Source: Hibiscus mutabilis
Taxonomy: Eukaryota; Streptophyta; Magnoliopsida; Malvales; Malvaceae
Length of the DNA stretch: 64,000 bases
Assembly: GCA_019671005.1 (NCBI GenBank)
Contig: CM033752.1
Location: 1,798,001-1,862,000 of the forward strand
Direction: 5' to 3'
In this document: piece by piece, positions 1 to 10,742 of the stretch
How positions within the stretch are numbered: the first letter of the stretch is position 1
Layout: the number at the start of each line of letters is the position of its first letter
The notes under the pieces: model-generated
Told to the model about the DNA's origin: nothing
Database searches by the model: none
What the model saw: only the letters and a program-made list of their open reading frames with translations
Program-made: the position numbers and the translations under genes

Positions 1-1240
1 AGGACTTGAGCACAACAACTTTCTAAGAATATATATTCGGCTTCGGTGGTAGATAATGCTACACTATTTTGCTTCTTAAAAAACTAATATATGAGCATAC
101 CACCTAGGAATTAACATGTGTCGAAGGTACTCTTTCTATCTATATTACAACCCCCATAATCTGCATCCGAGAAGGCATGTAAATTAAAGGAAGAGTCTCT
201 AGGATACCAAAAACCTAAACAATATGTATCTCTAAGGTATCTAAAGATCCCCTTAATGGCTATAAGGTGGGATTCTCTAGGACTAGCGTGAAATCTAGCA
301 CACAAGCAAACACTAAACAAGACATCCGGTCTGCTTGCGGTAAGATAAAGCAAAGATCCTATCATTGATCTATAAAGCTTTAAATCCACACACTTACCTC
401 CTTCATCCTTATCAAGCCTTGTAGAAGAACTCATTGGTGTGGCTTGAGGATTTGTGTTCTCCAAGCCAAACTTCTTGAGCATGTCTATTATATATTTATC
501 TTGATTGATGAAGATGTCATACTTCCTTTGTTTAATTTGGAGCCCCAAGAAGTAGGAAAGCTCCCACATCATCCTCATCTCAAATTCACCTTGCATCAAC
601 TTAGCAAACTCTTGACAAAGAAATTTATTAGTAGAACCGAAAATAATATCATCAACATAAATTTGAACTACTAATATGTCTTTGTAATTTTTTATGAAGA
701 GTGTAGTATTCAACTTCCCTTTTTCAAAACCTTTTTCAACTAGAAAACTTGACAACCTTTCACACCAAGCTCTAGGAGCTTGTTTCAAACCATATAAAGC
801 TTTTGAAAGTTTAAAAACATGGTTTGGGTATTTTGGATCCTTAAAATCGAGTGGTTGTTCTACATACACTTCTTCATTTATAAAACCATTTAAAAATTCA
901 CTTTTAACATCTATTTGAAAAAGCTTGAATTCATTATAACATGCAAATGCAAGAAGCATCCTAATAGCTTCCATTCTAGCTACGGGTGCATAGGTTTCAT
1001 CAAAATCGATTCTCTCTTCTTGAGTGTAACCTTGAGCAACAAGTCTAGCCTTGTTTCTCACTATGTTACCACTCTCATCTAGTTTGTTTCTATAAACCTA
1101 TTTAGTTCCTATAGTAGATTTATTACTAGGCCTATCAACTAATGTCAAAACTTGACTTCTCTCAAATTGGTTTAATTCCTCTTGCATAGCCATTATCCAA
1201 TAATCATCGTTTAATGCTTCTTTGATATTTTTAGGCTCTA
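1..1240 (-). pseudogene. copia reverse transcriptase and RNase H (partial)
   Basis: RNA-dependent DNA polymerase and RNase H that copy the element RNA into cDNA. The open stretch 111-1061 shows the copia RT signatures RNKARLVAQGYTQEE, ARMEAIRMLLAFA, FQIDVKSEFLNG, LYGLKQAPRAW and the catalytic YVDDIIFGSTN with both Asp present, then SRPDVLFSVC and the RNase H start SDADYGGC. RNase H continues through stops to the window edge, where STTEAEY can be read. A stop at about 1098 separates RT from the upstream linker. RT itself is nearly intact, so this copy is probably fairly young. Confidence 0.92.
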
Positions 1241-2980
1241 TGCATGAGATAAATGCTACATTACATGCATTCGTAAAAGAAATTCTAGTGGTTACCCCTT
1301 TGGATGGATCACCCAAAATCTCACCACCTTTGACGTAGTTGAACTCTCTTGGGTAGCTCACTTTCTTTTCCTCTAGATTCATGTCCTTCAAGGCTTCTAG
1401 AGGTGAATCTTGTGTTTCCTCTTCTTTGGTTGGAACTTCATTCACCTTTGATGATTGCCAACCATTATTGGCTTCAAAAATCCCTACATCATCATCATCA
1501 CAAGAATCCTTCCTCGGAAGGAGGTTATCATCGAAAACTACATGTATTGACTCTTCAACAACTAAAGTTCTTTTATTAAATACACGATAGGCTTTAGAGT
1601 TTGAAGAATATCCTAAGAAAATAGCTTCATCACTTTTAGCATCAAATTTGCCTAAATTATCTTTTCCATTGTTCAAAACAAAACATTTACAACCAAATGG
1701 ATGAAAATAACTAATGTTAGGCTTTTTGGATTTTAAAATCTTATAAGGAGTTTTCTTTAAAATAGGCCTAATCATTACTCTATTTATAATGCAGCAAGCC
1801 GTATTAGTGGCTTCCGCCCAAAAATATTTTGGTAAATTGTTTTCACAAAGCATGGTTCTAGCCATTTCCTCTAAAGTTCGATTTTCCTTTCAACAACTCC
1901 ATTTTGTTGAGGTGTTCTAAGAGCTGAAAAATTATGGCTTATATCATTTGAGTTACAAAAATCCTCAAAACCTAGATTTTGAAATTCGCTACCATGGTCA
2001 CTTCGAATAAGAGGAATAGTTTAACCAAGATCATTTTGAGTAATTTTTGTAAATGTGATAAATTTTTCTAAAGTCCCATCTTTGGTACTTAAGAATAGAA
2101 CACAAGTGTATCTAGAGTAATCATCAACTAAAATAAATGCATATGATTTTCCACCCAAGCTAGTTGTTCTAATAGGACCAAAGAGATCTATATGGATCAA
2201 TTGTAAAACTCTACTAGTTGAAACAACATTAATATGTTTAAAAGAGACTATTTTATATTTGCCTTTTGCACAAGCATCACAAATTTTATCATTTGAAAAC
2301 TTTATTTTAGGCAAACCTCTTACTAGATCTTTTGAAACCAAATTTTCCAAAACACTCATGCTTGCATGCCCTAGTTTTCTATGCCATAACCATGAATCAT
2401 GTTCATCATTAGCAACAAAACATGCATTAGAAATATGAATCTCATCTAAATGCACCATATATATGTTTCTTATGCGATGACCTAAAAACATAATTGTGTG
2501 GGTTTCGACATTTATAATTTTGCAACCATAAATATAAAAAATCATTACGAAACCTTTATCACAAAGTTGGCTTATGCTTAATAGGTTATGTTTAAGACCA
2601 TTGACATATAAAACATTTTTAATAAGTATAGAAGAGTGATTCCTTCAATTTGACCTTTGGAGTTGTCACTAAATGTCACTAATCCGCATCTCTTTAGCTC
2701 CAGTTCCAAGAATCTACTCTTGTCTCCGGTCATATGTCTTAAGCATCCACTATCAAGGAACCACGTATTTGAACTTGAAGCTTTGGCCTTGTAGCAATGT
2801 TTCCCCTACAAACATGGAATCAAACTTTGATTTTTGGTACCCAAATCTTTTTGGGTCCATGTGCATTAGTTCTCAAGATCTTGGTTCCCTTAGGAATCCA
2901 AGAATCAATCTCATTAGCATTGTTAGAAGTACAACATCCTTAGGAATCCAAATGCTTCTAACTTTCTTACCACAATAGGG
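1241..2980 (-). pseudogene. copia protease-integrase region
   Basis: Protease matures the polyprotein and integrase inserts the cDNA. Minus-strand frames give a protease DSG-type site near 2740-2760, then the integrase zinc-binding segment (WLWHRKLGHAS at about 2390 and CDACAKGK at about 2270), the catalytic-core start IHIDLFGPIRTTS and LVDDYSRYT, and after a frame break at about 1870-2020 the segments MARTMLCENNLPKYFWAEA and PFGCKCFVLNN. It ends in an acidic linker to RT. Stops and frameshifts near 1890-2020 and 2550-2650 break the frame, so no full polyprotein can be made. Confidence 0.88.
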
Positions 2981-4472
2981 TCTTGAATACCCTCCATGTT
3001 TGTATCTATTAAAGTTCATTTTAACATTGTTGGGTTTTGAAGATTGTCCTTTTTCAAAACTTGATTTCCCAACATTGTTTAAGGAAGCTTTGAGATCATT
3101 TACCTTCTTGAGGTAATGATCTTTTAACTCGAAAAGAAGGTTATTTAAATCAACATTTTCTTGTTCAAAATACTTTTGATTATCTTGTAAATCACTAACC
3201 TTCGTTTTAAGTTCTAAATTAGTTTTAGATAAGGAATCATTTTGATTTTTCAAATCAATGATAGTTTTCTTATTTTTCAAAATAGATTTCTTATATTTTT
3301 CAACCAATTCGTCATAAGCCTCTTGTAACTCATTATAATCATCAAATAATTCATCATAGGTAAGATCATTTAATGAGTTAAAGGTTACCTTAGGATCCCC
3401 CTTCAAAGGCCATGAGACAAAGATTTGCAACTTCGTGCTCCTCATCACTTGAAGACTCTTCATCGCTCCAAGTGGCTACATTGGCCTTGTGCTTCTTTTT
3501 CTTCTCGAAGCCTTTCTTCTTGAGTTGGGGAAAATCGATCTTGATGTGTCCCGGCTTCTTACATTTGTAGCACACAATATGATCATTTTCTTCTTCCTTA
3601 CTCTTGTTTTTGAGATCCCTTCTTCGATTAAACTTCCTTCTTCGATTGGATCTCATGAGTCGAGTGAATCGTTTGGCTATCATGGCCAACTCCTCGTCTT
3701 TCTCTTCGCTAGAATCACTCTCATCATAAGATGCTTTGAGAGCGATTCCCATTTTCTTCTTCTCCACTTTCTTCTTCTCGAACTTTATTTCTTCTTTCTT
3801 CTTTTTTTTATCTTTTCTTTTCTTCATTATCTCATGGGTGAAAAGAGACCCCATGAGAGCGTCGAGCTTTAGTGTCTTAAGATCTTTCACTTCTATAATA
3901 GTCGTTCTTTTACCATCACAAGACCCAGGAAGTGAGTAGAATAGTTTCTGAACTAGCTTCTCCTCCGGACTGATTTCTCCTAGACCCTTAAGGCCATTGA
4001 CAATAACGGAGAATCGTTCAAACATTTTGGAGATGTCTTCATCCGGCTCCATCTTGAAATTTTCATAGCTCAAATTAAGAAGCCCAATCTTGGTCTCCTT
4101 AACTTCATTGGTGCATTCGTATGTGATCTCTAGCTTATCCCAAATTTCTTTGGCATTTGAGAAAGATGACATTTTAGAGTACTCGTCCGGTCTAAGTGAG
4201 CAAAATAGCATGTGTATTGCTTTATCATTGATTTAAATCTTCTTCTGATCTTCATCGGTTACCTTGTGCTTGGACTTTGGTACTAATCGATCACCTTCTC
4301 TCTTTATCGGGATTGCCGGTCCATCTTCTACTACATCTCATAGGAGGTAGTCATGGGATTTAATGAAGAACTTCATACGTTTTTTCCAATAGGGATAGTT
4401 ATCCCCATTGAAGTATGGATGTTTGGTGATGGAATGAGACTCGTACAAGTTGTTGCCGGAGGTGGATGTCAT
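2981..4472 (-). pseudogene. copia gag (capsid-nucleocapsid)
   Basis: The structural protein that packages element RNA. A plausible ATG lies at 4470-4472 (MTSTSGNN). Two stops follow within the first 100 codons, then a long open stretch (4211-3390) carries the copia gag core (LFCSLRPDEYSKM, AKEIWDKLEITYE, FERFSVIVNGL, LVQKLFYSLPGS), a very Lys/Glu-rich linker and the zinc knuckle CYKCKKPGHIKIDFPQ. The last Cys of the knuckle is Phe. An in-phase Glu/Asn/Leu coiled-coil segment (3463-2990) follows in another frame. Confidence 0.88.
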
Positions 4473-4544
4473 GGCTTTGACTTTTATTGATTGAATCACC
4501 TTCTAAGATCGCCTCAACGGTTGTTAGACCTTCGATTGAGTGTG

Positions 4545-4557
4545 GCTCTGATATCAA
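4545..4557 (-). other. primer binding site, initiator Met-tRNA type
   Basis: The minus strand reads TGATATCAGAGCC next to the LTR end, one base from the usual TGGTATCAGAGCC complementary to the 3' end of plant initiator tRNA-Met. Its place between LTR and gag fixes the element orientation. Confidence 0.85.
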
Positions 4558-5048
4558 TTGTTAGGATGATCAATCAATTGAGATGGTGGCCAAGAGGGGT
4601 GAATTGACAATTTAAAATTTTTGGAAGCAAATGGAAAGTGATAGACAATGGGACACAAGGATTTATAGTGGTTCAACCCTCTAACAAGGTCTACGTCCAC
4701 TACCTTAGCTTCCTACTAAGGATTTCAACCAATTCACTAGAATTCTTCCCCTTTTCTAGGCTAAGGAGGCAACTGTTACAATCGATCAAAGCTTTCTACC
4801 CAAAACTTGATCAAGGATCACTCTTTTACAAGAAAGAAAAATGGCAAATGGTTAATGTCCTCACAAGGTAAATATTTGCCCAAATTGCAAGAACACTCAA
4901 CCCCAAACTTGAAATAAATATTACAATAAAATACACAAGTTGGGTACAAGGGTTTGACTCTAAAAGCTAAAAGGGTTGGATTTTGCTTGATTGCTTGAAT
5001 GTTGTTCAATAAATGTTCAATAGTTGTTGCAGTAACTTTGGAGTCTTG

Positions 5049-5056
5049 TATTTATA
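5049..5056 (-). promoter_or_regulatory. TATA box of the copia LTR promoter
   Basis: The minus strand reads GAGGTATAAATACAAG. It lies about 93 bp downstream of the nearest palindrome, almost the same spacing as in the other copia LTRs (38398 and 48897), which supports it as the genuine LTR promoter. Confidence 0.6.
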
Positions 5057-5147
5057 CCTCTCATTGATTTCTAGCCGTTTGGGTGGTTGGAGTATTGAAT
5101 ATAGTCGTTGAAGGGCTTCTTTCCCGTAATAAATGTTGTCTGCCAAC

Positions 5148-5736
5148 AAACCGGTACACGAGAGCCCGTATCATACATGTTACAAGAAAAATATACCCGT
5201 TGTGTATATGTGTATCGATACGCGAGAGGCCGTATCGAAATGATCATAGTGTAAAATAGGGGGCGTATCAAAACGGCAAGGTCGTATCGATACGGTTTTT
5301 TCTTACTGAAATCCGAGATGAAAAATTACATCAGTACGCCCAGTGGCATATCGGTACGGCTAACAGAAAATTAAAAGTTCGTTGATTCCAATAACTGACA
5401 AGGCAACGGTCGAAAACATTTAATGCAAAGATATCGAAGATCTTGTCAAACCGTATCAAAACGGTTGAGACCATATCGGTATGGATAAGAATGTCTTAAA
5501 CCCAGATTTCAAATCATATCGAAACAGACAAAGCCGTATCGAAACGCAAAGCATAAAACGTTTGCCCAGATGAAGGCCATATCAAAACGATCTATACCGT
5601 ATCGAAACGCAAGGCCTAATTTTTCAAAGTTATATGAATGACGTATCGAAACGGGCTAAGCCGTATCGGTACGCTTTGCAAAACCAAATTCTAGTAACCA
5701 ATTTCCGTATCGAAACATCAAGGGATGTATCGATAC
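5148..5736. repeat. phased palindrome array, pairs of GTAYCGRTAC-like 10-mers
   Basis: Variants of a 10-bp palindrome start at 5212/5232, 5265/5284, 5327/5348, 5453/5473, 5516/5536, 5579/5599, 5643/5663 and 5707/5727, with a weaker pair at about 5148/5168. Within pairs the spacing is 19-21 bp, mostly 20. From 5453 the pairs recur every 63-64 bp, and the 5327-5453 gap is twice 63. The array lies in U3 upstream of the TATA box. It is not CRISPR-like: the sequence between the motifs is not uniform and the units are palindromic. Confidence 0.85.
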
Positions 5737-5919
5737 GCTTGGGCGAAAATACAAAGTTTGGCTTGAAAACACTTAGAAAAATTTTGGGTTTAAGTTTTGG
5801 ACTTAAAGAAAATTTTCCTTGTCAATCTGTGAGACTTTAAAATACTTAAAAAATTTATTTCATTTTACAATTTAGTCCTTAAACACTTTGTTATATCAAA
5901 ATCAAACATAGGTTTTACA

Positions 5920-7375
5920 AATTCCAAGCTACAAAGAAGAAATAAACTCTAGGGTGAAAACCCAGAAATAGACAGTCTAGAGCGATCCAAGAAACAAATC
6001 AAAGAAGTTTTCATTTGAGCATATTCAGATCAACATGTACAGAAAAGATATTTCACCAAGAAGAAATAATTCTTGGTTTTCTCACCCTTAAACACTTATT
6101 TGGGCATTCATATCCTTTCTTTCATAACCATGAGCCATAGCCTACATTACAAGCCTACAAAGACCATTCATATCATATATGGATATTTGAGTTGGATAAT
6201 TTTGTCTTCAGATTACATCCCGCCTTTAAGGGTTAACCTTTCTTCAAGGAACGACAAGCTTTAAGTGCTTGATCGACACCTAAATGAGGGAATGATGGGG
6301 CATGGTGAGTTATTGAGGTCAAGAGAGCCATTAAATGGGATAGAAATTAGGTATGAAAAATGTTCCTTTCAGAAACATAATAGCCCAGAAGGGACTTCAC
6401 ATGTGCATATGCCATCGTAACCCTCGCGGTCCTTTAAACATAAGCTCTATTTAGGTTGATATTTGTAAAAAAAAACACTCTTGCACTTAATATTCGGATA
6501 TCTAATTTTTTATCTCATTTTTCCAAATTTATTTTTCCAAAATTATTTATTTTCTCTAGCTCATCTTCATAAGTTTTTAAATTGAAAAGAGCTTAAAGCA
6601 TTTTTGCCCTAAATTTTGAAAACAAGTTTGACTTTACACGATATTTTTGCATTAAAATAAGATTTTAAAGCTCATCTTTATAATTTTTACATTAAATGAG
6701 TTTAAAGCATTTTTACCCTAAATTTTAAAAATATAGTTGACTTTACATAATATTTTGACATAAGATTTTTAAAACTCATTTTCATAGTTTTTGCATTTTT
6801 TACCCTAACAGTTGAAAATGGGCAAAACTCTACATCACGGATTCAAGAATGAGAACAATTAATGGGACGCCATTTGTCCACATGACAAGATCATTTGTAC
6901 AATGGAGTTCAAATCACTATAGACTGAAAAAGGTACAAAGTTTAAACATTTTGACCGTTGAGCAAGCTAAAAATTAGTTCAAAGAGAACAAGTGTAAACA
7001 ACAAAATTTTGGGGCAAATTTTGTTGGGGCAAGAAGATAGCCAATTCATTCAATGGCAGATACATTTTAGAACCATAACTTACAAGACATTTAGTTGAGT
7101 TATATATGAGAAGAGCAATCCAAAGTGAGAATCTGAAAAAGCTTTAGAGCAAGGATATATGCAAAGATTTGAACTCGACTTTAAGATGGGTTATATTAGC
7201 TGTAGAAAGAGCTTTAATACAAGAAACCTTGAGCTTCCTTGAAGATAAGCTTATCCCAAGTGGTCCTCAATTTGCATCATTCATGCATTAAGAATAATTA
7301 GACATCCTTAAGTTAGGGACATACTAACTCATATCATTAATTTGCTTTGTCTATGTTGACAGAAATCATTAGAGA
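5920..7375. other. AT-rich intergenic sequence
   Basis: No coding similarity recognised. AT-rich, with a loosely repeated pattern near 6540-6790 (TTTTTGCATTAAA-like and GCATTTTTACCCTAAA-like phrases two or three times). It could include the undefined left part of the LTR-like tract that follows. Confidence 0.4.
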
Positions 7376-7399
7376 CTTCCATCAATTACTTCAAGATTA

Positions 7400-7835
7400 T
7401 TACTAAGACCTCCAGTGCATGGCTTTAAAAACTGTTCGAGCATCTGTATAACCTTCAGTGCAGGGTGATTCAAGCATCCAGTAAGACCTTTAGTGCATGG
7501 CTTTAATACCGTTCGAGCATCTGTAAGACCTCCAGTGCAGGGTGATTCGGGCAACCAGTAAGACCTTTAGTGCGTGGCTTTAATATAGTTCGAGCATCTG
7601 TAAGACCTCCAGTGCAGGGTGATTCGAGCAACTAGTAAGACCTTCAGTGCATGGTATTATGACCTTCAGTAAGACCTCTGGTGCTTGGTGATTTGGGGAA
7701 ATTAGTATCGTCCGGACATCAGTAGGGCCCTCAATGCGTGGTGATTCGGGCAATTATTAAGACTTCTAGTGCATAATTCCAAGATTTTCGAGTCATCGGT
7801 AGGACCTTCAATGCATGGTGATTCGAGATCGAAAC
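7400..7835 (+). repeat. minisatellite, about 77-bp dimeric unit
   Basis: Two related units alternate: about 42 bp (GTAAGACCTTTAGTGCATGG... ending GTTCGAGCATCT) and about 35 bp (GTAAGACCTCCAGTGCAGGG... ending GGGCAACCA). At least three full dimers occur from 7404 to about 7630, then more diverged copies to about 7830. No frame stays open through it, so it is non-coding. Confidence 0.85.
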
Positions 7836-9544
7836 AAAGAAGTAGGACAAAATTAATGTTTTTTTGTCTTTGCTCTATTCTTGTGTTACAAAAATGAGCA
7901 AAGAGTGACAGTTGTAATCACTAATTTTGTCCGAATTTTGTTATTATATTTGAATATTATTATTATTTATATTATTTAAAAAAAGTTGAAAAAAAGCATG
8001 GTTTCCCATGCTTTCACGTCACTCACCCATTCCCCTAAACCATTACTCATGCCCCAACCATCAACCAACCCCTCCACCCTACATTTATCCATTCACTCAA
8101 CCTCACCATATACACTCACACATTCACCGGCCATCCACCACGATCTTAGACCAAAAAAAATTCATTTATCACCTTCAACCTCCATTACCGAGCCCTCATC
8201 CATGGCTGCCCTTATCCTGTAACCAATCCCCTAAACCGAAACCCTCTCGGCAGTCCTCCTCCACCACCATCATCGACCCAACAACACCAAACACTCCCTC
8301 ATATCCACCATTGTCACTTACCCTTAACACACACCCCCATTGCAAACACTAAAGCCATTACTCCCAATACCCGAAACCATTGTTGTCCCTCAAATCGTTC
8401 ACCATCACCATTTTACTAGAGCCACTAAAATCCAAACAGTAAACAAAAAAATCAGCAACCCACATTCAACGGTCAGAAACAAGAAGAATGAAAAAAGAAA
8501 GGAAAAAATGGAAGATCTTACCCACATTGGCCATGGTGGTTCCCGGCGGTCGGAGTCTCTGACCGATGATCCCAACGGTGGGGATATTTCCCGTGGCAAG
8601 GAGAGCCACATATCTCAGAGGCGAGCCAATCCAACGGTTGAATTCTCAGATCGGTGTTGAAGAAGTTCGACACACTCAAGGGATTTTCCGGCGACCGAGG
8701 CTTTCGATGGTCGATCCCAACGGTGGAGAGTATCGTCTCGACTACGAGAACAACATAGTTTAGTTTCGGCTCGATTTAACGGAGGAGCTAAGAGATCCGA
8801 GGGGGAAAAGTTAAAACGTTCTTGCCCCTATTAGTGGTATCTGAAGCGGATTCCGGTTAAATGGACCTTAAATCCATGCTCAGGATGACGAGAAGAGGTT
8901 GCTGGTAAGAACTGGGGTCGAACAGCCGCCGTCTACAGCGACCAATGGCGGCCAAATAATAACGGTGGCGCATAGTGTAGCTGCGATGGTGAGATACCCG
9001 CACCTGCGGTTGCACGTGAAGAAGCAAAAGTTTTGTCTTCTGTTTGTATGTTGATTAATTTTGGTGGGCTTATTATTGCATGTGATGTGAATTGTGCTTT
9101 AATTTCTTTATTAATTTGTTTAGGTTTTTTAATGATGGATGATTTAATTATTTTTTTTAATCTTCATTTTTACTTCTTTTATGGTTGTTCATATTAAATT
9201 GCCCATGAATATATAATGTATATTGCTCATGCATTTATCATGTTTTGTTCATACATATTAAAATGTCATGTTTAATTAATTGCATTAATCTAGTTTAGTA
9301 TTTGAGGTCCCGATATTTTAGTGAGAGTGTCGTCCCGAGTCTTCGGGCGTCATCTTCTTTGGTATCGTGGGTTGCGAGTTAGGTTGTTCGAATCACATGG
9401 TAACGCATACATGCATTTAGGAATTCAAAGTTTAAACTAACTCGATTTTTTATTCTTCTTAATAAATACGATACGAACCCTATAGATACCAATTTTGGGC
9501 GTAGCAGGGTGCTAACCCTTTCCCGTACGTAACCGACTCTAAAC

Positions 9545-9868
9545 CCGAATCTCTGTTTCATTTTTTGTGTTCGATCTACCTTATCCAAGTGATCGGTGGC
9601 GACTCCCCAAATTTTATTCCAAAATACAAACTTTTTCAAAAATTTTCCCTTTTAATTTTTTTCCAAAATTTTTCAAACAAAAAGGAAACTTGTAATTTTT
9701 TTTAGGGTCACTACAGCTGTTTTATTTTTGGTGTTCGGTTTACTTTATCCAAGTGACCGGTGGCGATTCCCCAAATTTTATTCCAAAATACAAACTTTTT
9801 CAAAAAATTCCCTTTTAAATATTTTTCAAACAAAAAGGAAACTTGTAAATTTTTTTAGGGTCACTACA
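9545..9868 (+). repeat. tandem duplication of LTR 3' end
   Basis: About 160 bp containing TTATCCAAGTGATCGGTGGC, CAAACTTTTTCAAAAA and AGGGTCACTACA occurs twice in a row, ending at about 9716 and 9868. The copies differ by scattered substitutions and short deletions, so the duplication is old. Confidence 0.8.
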
Positions 9869-10632
9869 CATATCGCTCATTTTTCACCTTGTTAAGTGCC
9901 TACTTTGGGTTGAGACAAATAAGAGTCATGAAGGTTTTTGGGTTCTTTATCGATGGACGTCATTCTCAAGGGAAGGATTTGCTTTTCTTTTGCACTTTTG
10001 ATTTCTATGTTCTTTAGTATGAGTTTTTTTACTGAAAATGGTCCCTATTTTTTTCTTTTATTCATGTGTGTTGTATTTGTGATTTCTTCCTTTATTTTTT
10101 ATTGAATCCAAATGCCATTTATCAAAAATAAATAAATAAATGAGATTGACCCAACACATTAAAGTTTTTTAACCAGTCCTCAAGGTTTCGGCGGAGCAAA
10201 CTTACGTTTAGAGGGTAATTTTTCTTTTAATACTTTCATTTTTTTAAAAAAATATTTTTTATTATATTATTTTATAACATAAATATAATTTTAATTGCTA
10301 TTTAACATCAATCAATTCTATAATAGAAAAGAATATAGGTTAAATGATTTTAAATAATTTACCTCTAATATAATGAAAATTTTATTATCTTTCCACTATT
10401 ATTTAAAATTAATATAATTTTTAATATAAAAAATGTAAATTATTTTTTTTGTTCTTTAATCATCTCTTTAACATAAATAATTTATCATACATTTGTTATA
10501 TCCGTATTCTATCATCTTGGTTTTATATCCGTATAAGTGAAACGTAGTGCCTAATTAGAGCAACTCAACTTCACCGGAAAGCAAGAACACTAATACCACA
10601 TTGGCAAAATGATAGGATTGCACACAATATTA
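9869..10632. other. AT-rich intergenic sequence
   Basis: Long A/T runs and no coding signal. I see no transposon ends here. Confidence 0.4.
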
Positions 10633-10742
10633 GACAACAAATCAAATGTGACAAATACTCGACAAAGCTGTGTCCTCTCAAGTATTAACAACATGCACTA
10701 ATGTAATGCATTGTTTTATGTAGATGTTGTCGGAGTTGTTTC
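10633..10742. repeat. 110-bp dispersed duplicate, copy 1
   Basis: The block with AAATCAAATGTGACAAATAC, TCGACAAAGC, TGTCCTCTC and GTTGTCGGAGTTGTTTC recurs in the same orientation at 12010-12115 with about 85-90 percent identity by eye. The origin is unknown. Confidence 0.8.

Larger units (their letters stand above)
1..5919 (-). mobile_element. Ty1/copia retrotransposon, 5' part (SIRE/Maximus-like), cut by window edge
   Basis: Read on the minus strand this is LTR, primer binding site, gag, protease, integrase, reverse transcriptase and the start of RNase H, the Ty1/copia order (integrase before RT). The 3' part and 3' LTR lie left of the window. The coding region has few lesions: two stops near the gag start, a frame change between gag and protease, and a Trp-to-stop (TGG to TAG) at about 1098-1100 just before RT. 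Its proteins closely resemble those of the copia element at 37670-49517, so the two belong to one lineage, although their LTRs match mainly at the ends. The superfamily is certain; the lineage is inferred from long LTRs and the related copy's extra ORF. Confidence 0.93.
4559..5919 (-). repeat. copia 5' LTR (1361 bp)
   Basis: On the minus strand the LTR starts TGTAAAACC and ends CATCCTAACA, next to the primer binding site. The end matches that of the LTR at 37670-38890, and the start shares TTTGATTTTGATATAAC with it. The partner LTR is outside the window, so no target site duplication can be checked. U3 carries the paired palindrome array at 5148-5736. Confidence 0.85.
7376..9868 (+). mobile_element. 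probable Ty3/gypsy Tat/Ogre-type LTR tract (solo or fragment)
   Basis: The right part contains GGGTGCTAACCCTTTCCCG, CGTAACCGACTC and GGTGGCGACTCC, phrases typical of the ends of plant Tat/Ogre gypsy LTRs, and closes with AGGGTCACTACA. The left part is a minisatellite, and the middle is proline-codon and CA-rich with no credible ORF. The left boundary is unclear and I found no target duplication. The family assignment rests on remembered LTR phrases only. Confidence 0.4.

Noticed and set aside
5148..5736. CRISPR-like regular repeats in LTR
   Set aside because: Plant DNA, palindromic 10-mers in pairs, spacers not uniform in length between and within pairs, no cas genes.
8008..8660. Proline/histidine-rich ORFs (114 and 106 codons)
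   Set aside because: Low-complexity CA-rich LTR-like DNA; no domain, and overlapping frames look equally open.
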